From JBEICQ01 sp040383885 (GTDB lineage: Bacteria > Bacteroidota > Bacteroidia > UBA4408), in NCBI GenBank assembly GCA_040383885.1, contig JBEICQ010000009.1, positions 1-39,073 on the forward strand: 39,073 bases of DNA, in the 5' to 3' direction. Position 1 is the stretch's first letter; every line of letters starts with the position of its first letter. The notes below the pieces were generated by a model. That model made no database searches. It had not been told where the DNA came from and saw nothing but the letters and a program-made list of their open reading frames with translations. Both the position numbers and the translations under genes were made by a program. Shown in pieces: positions 32,452 through 39,073 of this stretch.

Positions 32452-32459
32452 CAAAAATA
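32452..32459 (-). promoter_or_regulatory. -7 promoter box of the THX gene
   Basis: The minus strand reads TATTTTTG, matching TAnnTTTG, 18 bases upstream of the ATG at 32434. It lies in the gap after the peroxidase stop, so THX can be transcribed by itself. Confidence 0.45.
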
Positions 32460-32477
32460 AACAAATACAGATTGTAA

Positions 32478-33422
32478 TTATTTTTTTGAGAATCTTTTGT
32501 CCGTAAGGCTCTCTAAAAATTTCTTCAACTGTTGTTTTTCTACTGAAGTGAGACCGAGCGCATGAACAAGGCTGTCTCTGTTCCGGGAGTCGGATACAAA
32601 CATATCCGGATTATTATAATAATCAATTACTTGATCGAGGTTTTTAAACATGCCATTATGCATGTAGGGAGCCGTGACTGCTACATTTCGGAGACCGGGT
32701 ATTTTAAATTTCCCGAGGTCTTCTTTGTTTCGGGTAATGGATGCCCTGCCTGAATCATTCAGGTTTTTACCATTGAAGAGGCCAATGTTTCTGAATTCAT
32801 CATTGGTAAAATCTACCCCCATGTGACAATCGAAACAGCCTGCCTTGCCATTGAACAAAATACGCCCCTCTTCAGCATCAGCCGAAAGTTCAGCCTTTCC
32901 TCGTCTGGATAAGTCATACAATGATCGGCTGGTCTCCAATGATCGTTCAAAGGCAGCAAGGCTACCCAGTATTGACATAGAATCCGGACCATGCCCATAG
33001 ACTTTACGAAAAGCATCAACCCATTCTTTGGAGGCACTTAGCCTGTGGATGGCCTCCCCAAAGGGCAGATTCATCTCCAGGGGATTTTGAATGGGACCAA
33101 GGGCTTGTTCTTCGAGACTTGCAGCACGGCCATCATAAAAAAAATACGGACGCTCTGCTACATTCATTACAGACGGCGTATTACGGAGGGTGGCTTGATT
33201 TTTAATCCCTCTGCTAAAAGCAGTAGTATCTGCAAAAGCAAACCGGGGCTTGTGGCACGAAGCACAGCTAATGGTTTGGTCTGAAGAAAGAATGGTTGAT
33301 GTAAAAAGTTTTTCTCCCAGATGTTTAACTTTTTCAGGATTGGGAGAGGGGTTTCCTGCTGCCACACAGATGAGCAGGAAGAGACAGGCGGGAATAAATC
33401 GTTTTCGGGTCAAAAGAATCAA
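32478..33422 (-). CDS. Di-haem cytochrome c peroxidase (CcpA/MauG family)
   Basis: The 314-residue exported protein would reduce hydrogen peroxide to water in the periplasm, using electrons from a small cytochrome or quinol. An N-terminal hydrophobic segment (IPACLFLLICVAAG) serves as signal peptide. Two haem-c sites are visible: CASCH (53-57) and CFDCH (196-200), the spacing of bacterial di-haem peroxidases, with KLFTSTILSSDQTISCASCHKPRFAFAD as the usual context around the first. The C-terminal KIPGLRNVAVTAPYMHNGMF block carries the distal Met/His region. Its ATG overlaps the apaG stop by four bases, an odd partner. No maturation genes are nearby. Confidence 0.9.
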   Translation of the reverse strand: MILLTRKRFIPACLFLLICVAAGNPSPNPEKVKHLGEKLFTSTILSSDQTISCASCHKPRFAFADTTAFSRGIKNQATLRNTPSVMNVAERPYFFYDGRAASLEEQALGPIQNPLEMNLPFGEAIHRLSASKEWVDAFRKVYGHGPDSMSILGSLAAFERSLETSRSLYDLSRRGKAELSADAEEGRILFNGKAGCFDCHMGVDFTNDEFRNIGLFNGKNLNDSGRASITRNKEDLGKFKIPGLRNVAVTAPYMHNGMFKNLDQVIDYYNNPDMFVSDSRNRDSLVHALGLTSVEKQQLKKFLESLTDKRFSKK

Positions 33423-33811
33423 TTCAGTTTAAAAGCGGCCACCAACAAAAATTGGGGAATTTCCACTTCAAACAAAGAATTGTCATTCTTTTTCTCAAAA
33501 AGATAGGTTCCCCTCATCTTGCCTATGTCGGTAATGAGGTTGCAGGCCGACTCATAGGTATAAGAATCACCCGGTGCGAGTACAGGCTGTTCGCCGATTA
33601 CCCCTGCACCTTCCACCTCTGATTTGTTACCGGTAGAATCAAAAATATGCCAATGTCTTCGGAGAAGTTGCACATAGGATTCGCTGCGGTTTTCAATGGT
33701 AACCCTGTAGGAAAACAGAAAATGACTGTTTAAGGGCCTTGAGTATTCGGGGCGGTAGAGGCTATGTACGCTCACCGAGATACCGTTTGTGATTAGGGTG
33801 GATATTGTCAT
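33419..33811 (-). CDS. apaG: ApaG domain protein (DUF525)
   Basis: The 130-residue protein matches ApaG in length and motifs: ITNGISVSVHSLYRPEYS, FSYRVTIENRSESYVQLLRRHWHIFDSTG, VEGAGVIGEQPVLAPGDSYTYESACNL and GKMRGTYLFE. ApaG is a small beta-sandwich protein. In enterobacteria it was linked to cobalt and magnesium sensitivity, and the fold is shared with F-box-associated ApaG domains, but the biochemical role is not settled. No signal peptide is seen. It lies 61 bases downstream of uvrC, and its stop overlaps the peroxidase start, so the two latter genes are probably co-translated. Confidence 0.92.
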   Translation of the reverse strand: MTISTLITNGISVSVHSLYRPEYSRPLNSHFLFSYRVTIENRSESYVQLLRRHWHIFDSTGNKSEVEGAGVIGEQPVLAPGDSYTYESACNLITDIGKMRGTYLFEKKNDNSLFEVEIPQFLLVAAFKLN

Positions 33812-33872
33812 AGGTCTATAATTAAGACAAGTTTAATAATGATTTGTTAAAATTCCAAGCCCCTCAGAAAAA

Positions 33873-35690
33873 TTATTTGATTTCCTTGAAATGTCCGAAA
33901 ATCAGTCCCGCTTTGTGCTTTCCTACCAGTTTTTCTATTTCCGCCTCAGATGCCTCTCTTATTCTTTTGACTGAGCCAAAATGAGCCAGCAATTTTTCTG
34001 CAGTTGAATGACTGATGCCTTTGATTTGCGTGAGGGCAGTTTGGATGGTATTTTTCTCCCGGCGCTTGCGGTGGTGGGTGATGCCAAAGCGGTGTGCTTC
34101 ATCTCTTATGTGCTGCAAAATGCGCAAGGTGACTCCTTTTTTGTCCAGGTAAAGTGGATAAGGATCGCCGGGATAGTAAATCTCCTCCAGTCGTTTTGCG
34201 ATACCTATGATTCCGGTTTTGCCCCTGAGCCCAAGTTTTTCGAGGCTGCTCAGGGCTGCACCCAACTGTCCTTTTCCACCATCCACCACGATCAGTTGAG
34301 GCATTTCCAGTTGTTCTTCCAATACCCTTTTGTATCGTCTGTAAATAACCTCCTCCATGGTGGCAAAATCATCCGGACCGGTTACTGTTCTCACGATAAA
34401 ATGCCGGTAATCTCTTTTGCTTGGTTTTCCATTTCTGAACACTGTCATAGCTGATACCGCATCAGTACCCTGAAAATTTGAATTGTCGAAGCACTCAATC
34501 AATCTGGGTTCCTCGAGCAAACGCAAATCTTTTTTCATCTGTTGCATGATGCGATTGGTATGCCTGTCGGGATCTGTAGCTTCCAGCTGCTTTTCTTTCT
34601 CTTTTCTAAAAAGAAAAGCATTTTTAAGTGAGAGCTCAAGCAGTTTTTTCTTGTCCCCTTTTTGAGGCACATGCAATTTGCTGCCGGGCATGTCGATATC
34701 CATGGGAAATGGAATTAACAATTCCTCAGAAAAATCACCATAAAGGTTTCGGATATGAGCCATTGCAGTTTGCAGCAACTCACTTTGCTCCTCCTCCATT
34801 TTTCGATGAAGTTCCATGTTGTGTGATTGGATCACTGCCCCATTTCGAACCCGCAAAAAATTCACATACACTACCTCATTCCCGTCGGTAATAGAAAACA
34901 CATCGGTATTGGTAACCATCACATTTACCACAGTAGACCGTGACTGGTAATTGGCAAGGCTATTGATCTTGAGTTTGATCAGGTGGGCTTTTTCGAAATC
35001 AAAACGCTCAGCCTTGTCTTTCATTTCCTGTTCGAGTTTGCGAATTACTTTACCTGTTTCTCCACGAATGATATCGGTAATTTCTTTCATCTGCAGTGCA
35101 TACTCCTCTGCAGATTGGTAACCGCAGCAGGGGCCCTGGCATTTTTTAATATGATACTCAAGACAGATCTTGAATTTACCCTCGGCAATAGTATCCTCCT
35201 GAAGAGGGAGTGTGCAGGTTCGTACCTGAAAAATATCCCGGATTAAATCCAGCAGCGCATACATCATAGGTACTGATGCATAAGGTCCGAAATATTTGTT
35301 TCCGTCTTTACGGGGATGACGCGTGGTAAAGAGGCGTGGAAAGGGTTCGGAAGTGATGCAAATCCATGGAAATGTTTTGTCGTCTTTGAGATTAATATTG
35401 AATCTTGGCTGGTGTTTTTTAATCAGCGTATTTTCCAGCAAGAGCGCCTCATATTCGGTATCAACACCGATGTACTCCAGATTGCGTATGTTTTTGACCA
35501 GCAAACGGGTCTTTGCACTTTCGGTATGTTCCCTTGCAAAATAGGAGTGCACTCTTTTGCGTAGGTTTTTGGCTTTGCCTACATAGATTATTTTTCCCGA
35601 ACCATCGAAGAACTGATAAACACCGGGCAATTCCGGCAACACGGCAATTTTCTGCTTGAGGGAGTCATCTGCACTGTCGGGAAATTCCAT
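33873..35690 (-). CDS. uvrC: Excinuclease ABC subunit C
   Basis: UvrC makes both incisions around UvrAB-marked DNA damage. The 605-residue protein is full length. The GIY-YIG domain (about 15-100; LPGVYQFFDGSGKIIYVGKAKNLRKRV in part) makes the 3' cut. A cysteine-containing segment CLEYHIKKCQGPCCG, the UVR helix pair (KAERFDFEKAHLIKLKINSL, about 205-225) and the RNase-H-like endonuclease follow (IECFDNSNFQG, then LIVVDGGKGQLGAA), which makes the 5' cut. A C-terminal HhH pair is visible in IKGISHSTAEKLLAHFGSVKRI. It is divergent from the DinB-family gene with a 65-base gap. A second UvrC-like nuclease lies 5 kb away. Confidence 0.96.
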   Translation of the reverse strand: MEFPDSADDSLKQKIAVLPELPGVYQFFDGSGKIIYVGKAKNLRKRVHSYFAREHTESAKTRLLVKNIRNLEYIGVDTEYEALLLENTLIKKHQPRFNINLKDDKTFPWICITSEPFPRLFTTRHPRKDGNKYFGPYASVPMMYALLDLIRDIFQVRTCTLPLQEDTIAEGKFKICLEYHIKKCQGPCCGYQSAEEYALQMKEITDIIRGETGKVIRKLEQEMKDKAERFDFEKAHLIKLKINSLANYQSRSTVVNVMVTNTDVFSITDGNEVVYVNFLRVRNGAVIQSHNMELHRKMEEEQSELLQTAMAHIRNLYGDFSEELLIPFPMDIDMPGSKLHVPQKGDKKKLLELSLKNAFLFRKEKEKQLEATDPDRHTNRIMQQMKKDLRLLEEPRLIECFDNSNFQGTDAVSAMTVFRNGKPSKRDYRHFIVRTVTGPDDFATMEEVIYRRYKRVLEEQLEMPQLIVVDGGKGQLGAALSSLEKLGLRGKTGIIGIAKRLEEIYYPGDPYPLYLDKKGVTLRILQHIRDEAHRFGITHHRKRREKNTIQTALTQIKGISHSTAEKLLAHFGSVKRIREASEAEIEKLVGKHKAGLIFGHFKEIK

Positions 35691-35743
35691 GCCCTAAAAA
35701 TCATCAATTTATCGCATGCTTCCAAAATCAATCATGCGCATTG

Positions 35744-35751
35744 TATCTTTG
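35744..35751 (+). promoter_or_regulatory. -7 promoter box directly before the DinB gene
   Basis: TATCTTTG is an exact TAnnTTTG match ending only four bases before the ATG at 35756, so the message may have almost no leader. A TTG at the usual -33 distance is not obvious. Confidence 0.45.
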
Positions 35752-35755
35752 AGCG

Positions 35756-36253
35756 ATGGATGTCAATTTTATCTCAAACTATCTGCTCGATTTATCCAAT
35801 TATAACCTCTGGGCAAACCGAAGAATTGAAAAATTAATTTCTGAGAGAACAAGAGATCAAATCCTTGCAAAAGTAAATAGCAGCTTCCCATCTATTCATC
35901 AAACGGTGATGCACATCAGAGATGCTGAATGGGTTTGGCTGCAAAGGATTTGTGAAAATAATATTAACGGCCTTCCCTTTGCCAACCTTGAGCCGGCAAA
36001 CACCCTTGAGGAATATTTGCATGGCTCTGCTGTTCTTGTTGAGGAGATAGAAAAATGGGATGACAACCATTGTCTTGCCCCGGTCTCCTACCATAATCTC
36101 AAGGGAATATCCTGCAGCAACACCCGCTTTCAGATGGTGGTTCATTGTTTCAATCATTCCACTTATCACCGTGGGCAATTGGTTACTTTGCTGCGGCAGG
36201 CAGGTGCTGAACAAATACCTTCCACTGATTACATGGAATACCTCAGGCAATGA
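35756..36253 (+). CDS. DinB family protein
   Basis: The 165-residue four-helix-bundle protein belongs to the DinB/YfiT superfamily of metal-dependent thiol transferases and damage-inducible proteins. It begins with YNLWANRRI. Metal-ligand candidates are H53 in VMHIRDAEWVW and the HxxxH pair H134/H138 in FNHSTYHRGQL. The activity is unknown; family members use bacillithiol or mycothiol, and no thiol-synthesis genes are seen here. The first ATG is used because no other start precedes the YNLWAN helix, although the promoter box lies almost against it. Its stop overlaps the next gene by four bases. Divergence from uvrC gives a loose DNA-damage context, but that may be coincidental. Confidence 0.87.
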   Translation: MDVNFISNYLLDLSNYNLWANRRIEKLISERTRDQILAKVNSSFPSIHQTVMHIRDAEWVWLQRICENNINGLPFANLEPANTLEEYLHGSAVLVEEIEKWDDNHCLAPVSYHNLKGISCSNTRFQMVVHCFNHSTYHRGQLVTLLRQAGAEQIPSTDYMEYLRQ

Positions 36254-36711
36254 TTCTTCCCCGGCTGGCTATTCTCTTTTCAATACTTTTTACTGCCAAA
36301 GAAAAAACATTTCGCTTTTCTGCTTTGAGCGGATGCTGGATCTCCGAGCACGGGAAAAATGTTTTGTACGAGTGCTGGACATCCATGGATGGAGGATACA
36401 GGGGAATGGGCTGTGAATTAAATGCCCTGAAAGACACCGTTTTCTCGGGCAGCATGAGCATGAAAAAAATCAATGGCATCTGGTATTACATTCCTCAATC
36501 CAAAAAGGCAAAGGCTAACCAGAATGTCCGTTTCCATTGCGTGATTCAAAACCCAAACAAAATGATATTTGAAAACCGACAAAACGAATATCCACAGCAA
36601 ATTTCTTTTGAGTTGCTTGAGAACAGTCGTTATCGTACAACCATAGCCGGTAAAATAAACGGCAAGTACCGCGAAGAGTCTTTTGTTTTTAAAAGATCCA
36701 AAACACAATGA
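36250..36711 (+). CDS. DUF6265-like exported protein
   Basis: The 153-residue protein has a short hydrophobic N-terminus (LPRLAILFSILFTA), probably a signal peptide, though the cleavage site is weak. The body follows the DUF6265 plan: LSGCWISEHG, ECWTSMDGGYRGMGCEL, a SMSMKKINGIWYYIPQ strand pair, then MIFENRQNEYPQQISFEL. In the family this forms a lipocalin-like beta barrel of unknown function. It lies between the DinB-family and cysteine desulfurase genes, overlapping both by four bases (ATGA), so the three proteins are probably made together. I do not know a functional link between them. Confidence 0.75.
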   Translation: MILPRLAILFSILFTAKEKTFRFSALSGCWISEHGKNVLYECWTSMDGGYRGMGCELNALKDTVFSGSMSMKKINGIWYYIPQSKKAKANQNVRFHCVIQNPNKMIFENRQNEYPQQISFELLENSRYRTTIAGKINGKYREESFVFKRSKTQ

Positions 36712-37838
36712 TTTTTCTCGACTATAACTCCACTACGCCTGTTCGTGAAGAAGTGATGCAGGCCATGCTTCCCTGGTTCAGCAGGCAATTTGCCAATGAG
36801 GCAAGCAATACGCATGTACCCGGCTGGCAGGCCCGCAAAGCTGTAGACATGGCCCGTGAAGAGATCGCTTCCTTGCTGGTTTGTGATGAGCAGGAACTTA
36901 TCTTTACTTCAGGTGCAACTGAATCAGCATGGATTGCTCTCTATGGTTTGTGGAAATCTCACCAAGATTCCAGAAGGGAAATACTCATTTCAGCTACTGA
37001 GCATGCTGCAGTAATGAATGCAGCCGCTGCGCTTGCAGAGAGGGGTGCAATCCTGCGTACCATTCCCTGCAACCATCATGGAGTAATTGACATGGACTTT
37101 ATCTCCGAAGCGGTGAGTGATCAAACCCTGGCCGTAATTGTGATGCACGCCAATAACGAAACAGGAAATATCCATCCCTCTTCAAGCATTGCTTCAATAG
37201 CTCACCGGGCAGGCGCTTTTTATGTATGTGATGCCAGTCAGTCTGCCGGAAAAATAAGTTGTACCATCGAAGAGACCGGAGCAGACCTCTTGTTCTTCTC
37301 TGCGCATAAGTTTTACGGACCAAAAGGTATTGGCATCCTGTATGCCAAAAGAAAAAATCCCCGTGTACAGCTTGCTCCTATGTTGCCCGGACATGGCCAG
37401 GAAAAAGGGCTCAGGCATGGCACTCTCAATGTTCCGGCCATCGTAGGGATGCAAAAAGCTTTCTCAATATCAAATGCTGAAATCTGGGATCAGGCTGCGC
37501 ACACCTCAAGGATGCGCACCTATCTTGAACAATATCTAGAACTACATGCGGGGGCAAGGATAAACGGAGACATGAGAAACCGGCTTCCCAATACCACTAA
37601 TCTTTTGTTTGCCGGCAAAAAAGCCTCCGAACTCATTAAACATACTCCTGAATTGGCTTACTCCACCGGATCTGCCTGCACCTCTGCTTTGCCGGAACCT
37701 TCACATGTTTTGCTTGCCATGGGCATGGGTGAAGAAAATGCCTACGCAAGTGCGAGGTTCAGTTTGTCGTATCTGAACACGATGGAGGAAATTGATCGCG
37801 CCGTAAAAATGATTGCTCAGGCCTGCTCAGGCTCCTGA
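36708..37838 (+). CDS. Cysteine desulfurase (IscS/NifS family)
   Basis: This PLP enzyme of 376 residues removes sulfur from cysteine for Fe-S clusters or tRNA thiolation. Motifs include LDYNSTTP (4-11), TSGATESAW (67-75), EHAAV with H99, MHANNETGNIHP, CDASQSAGK with D175 and Q178, and the PLP lysine K201 in SAHKFYGPKG. The persulfide-forming cysteine is C324 in STGSACTSALPEPSHVL. All catalytic residues are intact. It has no scaffold gene beside it, so it may supply tRNA sulfur and not the main Isc system. The last 22 bases overlap tail to tail with queG, also a tRNA-modification gene. Confidence 0.92.
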   Translation: MIFLDYNSTTPVREEVMQAMLPWFSRQFANEASNTHVPGWQARKAVDMAREEIASLLVCDEQELIFTSGATESAWIALYGLWKSHQDSRREILISATEHAAVMNAAAALAERGAILRTIPCNHHGVIDMDFISEAVSDQTLAVIVMHANNETGNIHPSSSIASIAHRAGAFYVCDASQSAGKISCTIEETGADLLFFSAHKFYGPKGIGILYAKRKNPRVQLAPMLPGHGQEKGLRHGTLNVPAIVGMQKAFSISNAEIWDQAAHTSRMRTYLEQYLELHAGARINGDMRNRLPNTTNLLFAGKKASELIKHTPELAYSTGSACTSALPEPSHVLLAMGMGEENAYASARFSLSYLNTMEEIDRAVKMIAQACSGS

Positions 37839-38761
37839 TTGGCCTGGCGCAAAAAAAGTACATTTCGCTTCATGCCTTTTAAACCTGTTCTGGAGATGGC
37901 AGAAGAGCCAAAGCGTTTTCTAAAAACCGCGTTTGTCATTTCTTCCCAATCTCCGGCATCCAGTGAGAGCAAGCCTTCAAGCGGATGAAACATCTGCTCT
38001 TGGTGGGCTTTAGAAAAGCGATTCCATGGACAAACATCCTGACAAATGTCGCAACCGAAAGCCCACTGATTCATTTTTCCGGAAAAGGAAGCTGGAATTT
38101 CTCCTTTCAGCTCAATGGTCAGATAAGAAATGCATTTAGCTGCATCCAGTGTGTAGGGAACATCAAGCGCCCCTGTAGGACAGGCATCCACGCATTTGTT
38201 GCAATCTCCGCAATAATCTTTTATGGGTCCATCAGGAGGGAGCGCAAGATCGCAGATCCACTCCGCAAGAAAAAAAAAGGAACCAGCCCCTGGCCTGATA
38301 AGGTTGGTGTTTTTACCTATCCAACCGGCACCTGACCTTGCGGCCCATGCCTTCTCGAGCACCGGAGCAGAATCCGTAAAAATACGCCCCTCTATTTTGC
38401 CCACTTTTTCATCTACAATTTCTATGAGCTTTTGTAACCTGAGTTTAATTACATGGTGGTAATCGAGACCATAGGCATATTTTGCAATTTTAGGTTTATC
38501 TGCAGGTTGCTTCAGGGAAGGATAATAATTATATACAAAGGTGATGACTGTTTTAGCCCCGGGAACCAGCAAGGTGGGATCAACGCGCTTGTCAAAATGG
38601 TTTTCCATGTATTTCATTCCGGCATGCTTGCCTGCATGAAGCCAGTCCTCCAGTTTCTGTGCCTCATCATGCAATTTTTCGGCACGGGAAAATCCGCAGT
38701 ATAAAAAACCTGCATCTTTTGACAATTGCCTGATGAATTCCTTGCACGCTTCAGGACTCAT
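37817..38761 (-). CDS. queG: Epoxyqueuosine reductase QueG
   Basis: QueG reduces epoxyqueuosine to queuosine in tRNA, using cobalamin and two 4Fe-4S clusters. The 314-residue protein has the conserved FTDSAPVLEKAWAARSGAGWIGKN block (128-151, in part) with D130 as the likely proton donor, the first cluster set CGDCNKCVDACPTGAL (184-199) and the second CDICQDVCPWN (237-247). It is slightly shorter than E. coli QueG (379), lacking the C-terminal HEAT-like extension, which is common in Bacteroidota. Its ATG overlaps the stop of the amidohydrolase gene by four bases. Its 3' end overlaps the cysteine desulfurase by 22 bases on the other strand. Confidence 0.93.
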   Translation of the reverse strand: MSPEACKEFIRQLSKDAGFLYCGFSRAEKLHDEAQKLEDWLHAGKHAGMKYMENHFDKRVDPTLLVPGAKTVITFVYNYYPSLKQPADKPKIAKYAYGLDYHHVIKLRLQKLIEIVDEKVGKIEGRIFTDSAPVLEKAWAARSGAGWIGKNTNLIRPGAGSFFFLAEWICDLALPPDGPIKDYCGDCNKCVDACPTGALDVPYTLDAAKCISYLTIELKGEIPASFSGKMNQWAFGCDICQDVCPWNRFSKAHQEQMFHPLEGLLSLDAGDWEEMTNAVFRKRFGSSAISRTGLKGMKRNVLFLRQANQEPEQA

Positions 38762-39073
38762 GGCTTGCCGAGACCGTACTTTTCCATATAAGTTTTGTAC
38801 AACTGGTCCTGGATATTTTCGAGGAGCAGCGGACGACCATCTATGAAAGCGTGTGTTACGCGATTGCCTTGTATTTCAAGTGCATCGCCCTGAGAAACAA
38901 AGAATGTGGCACTTTTTCCGGTTTGAATACTTCCGTATTTTTCGTCAATCCCTGTAATTTTTGCTGCATTTCCGCTGATGGCAGCAACTGCTGCTTCATA
39001 GGGCAAACCGAAACCCACGGCAGAACCTGCAAGAAAAGGAAGATTGCGACAGTGCATGGCTTCCATATCACCC
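38758..39073 (-). CDS. C-terminal part of an amidohydrolase family protein (truncated by window edge)
   Basis: About 104 C-terminal residues are visible, and the frame stays open to the window edge with Gly-Asp before the first in-window Met. FLAGSAVGFGLPYEAAVAAISGNAAKITGIDEKYGSIQTGKSATFFV matches, in shorter blocks, the end of imidazolonepropionase-like amidohydrolases, in which a GKxADFF-type segment closes the small beta domain. Metal-binding residues would lie outside the window. The T-x-F in place of D-x-F in GKSATFFV is a small difference. The stop overlaps the queG start by four bases, so the two genes share a transcript. The substrate cannot be inferred. Confidence 0.8.
   Translation of the reverse strand, partial: GDMEAMHCRNLPFLAGSAVGFGLPYEAAVAAISGNAAKITGIDEKYGSIQTGKSATFFVSQGDALEIQGNRVTHAFIDGRPLLLENIQDQLYKTYMEKYGLGKP

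Noticed and set aside
35713..35738. CGCATG...CATGCG repeat upstream of the DinB-family gene
   Set aside because: The arms are six bases with a 14-base spacer in a short divergent gap; too weak to call an operator.
1..39073. Search for tRNA, rRNA, CRISPR, transposase or phage genes
   Set aside because: Intergenic gaps were read on both strands; none shows a cloverleaf, spaced direct repeats or mobile-element coding motifs.

Overview
The window is an ordinary chromosomal stretch of a Bacteroidota genome, probably from the Chitinophagales/Sphingobacteriales/Flavobacteriales side; I cannot fix the genus. The evidence is: repeated matches to the Bacteroidota -7 promoter box TAnnTTTG just upstream of genes; no clear Shine-Dalgarno sequences; and typical families (TIGR02757/DUF2400, a PadR/PspC pair, an NrtR-type Nudix regulator, TamB, a TPR/PD40/carboxypeptidase-regulatory-like protein, folP-cdaA, short arginine decarboxylase, ribosomal THX). 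I see no phage, transposase, CRISPR array, rRNA or tRNA.

Layout. 1-3.8 kb: the tail of an unknown gene, an exported MORN-repeat protein, then leftward genes for a TerB/J-domain co-chaperone coupled to a TIGR02757 protein, an NrtR-like regulator with a palindrome at its own 5' end, and an unknown exported protein. 3.8-9.4 kb (rightward): long-chain acyl-CoA synthetase, a structured intergenic repeat, a PadR-PspC operon behind a long palindrome, and an S41 peptidase. 9.6-16.2 kb: tamB leftward, then tsaD and pfkA rightward. 16.2-23.3 kb (leftward): a four-gene overlapping operon (PD40 protein, rhomboid protease, GmhB-like phosphatase, aminopeptidase), a phosphohexomutase and folP-cdaA. A second copy of the structured repeat follows folP's promoter. 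23.6-27.8 kb is an arginine hub: arginase-argS leftward and arginine decarboxylase rightward from a symmetric promoter region. 27.9-32.2 kb: a DnaQ-GIY-YIG fusion leftward, and an amino-acid permease followed by two polysaccharide genes rightward. 32.3-39.1 kb: THX, di-haem peroxidase, ApaG and UvrC leftward; DinB, a DUF6265-like protein and a cysteine desulfurase rightward; QueG and a truncated amidohydrolase leftward.

The most interesting non-coding signal is the pair of intergenic repeats (about 5771-5878 and 23381-23500). They share a conserved core, and three helices are kept by compensating changes: the outer stem swaps a C-G pair for G-C, the middle hairpin changes its T/A run length on both arms, and the third hairpin has an unrelated sequence that still pairs perfectly. 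Both copies read in the same sense as their flanking genes and lie about 150-165 bases past the upstream stop codon. I recall similar sequences scattered in other Bacteroidota genomes but know of no assigned function. Other regulatory candidates are palindromes at the PadR operon, the NrtR-like gene, pfkA and the arginase/arginine decarboxylase divide.

Several start codons were moved from the longest open frame because the longer start falls inside a promoter box or uses TTG where a conserved N-terminus begins at a later ATG (MORN protein, DnaJ protein, tsaD, tamB, folP, argS, speA, THX).
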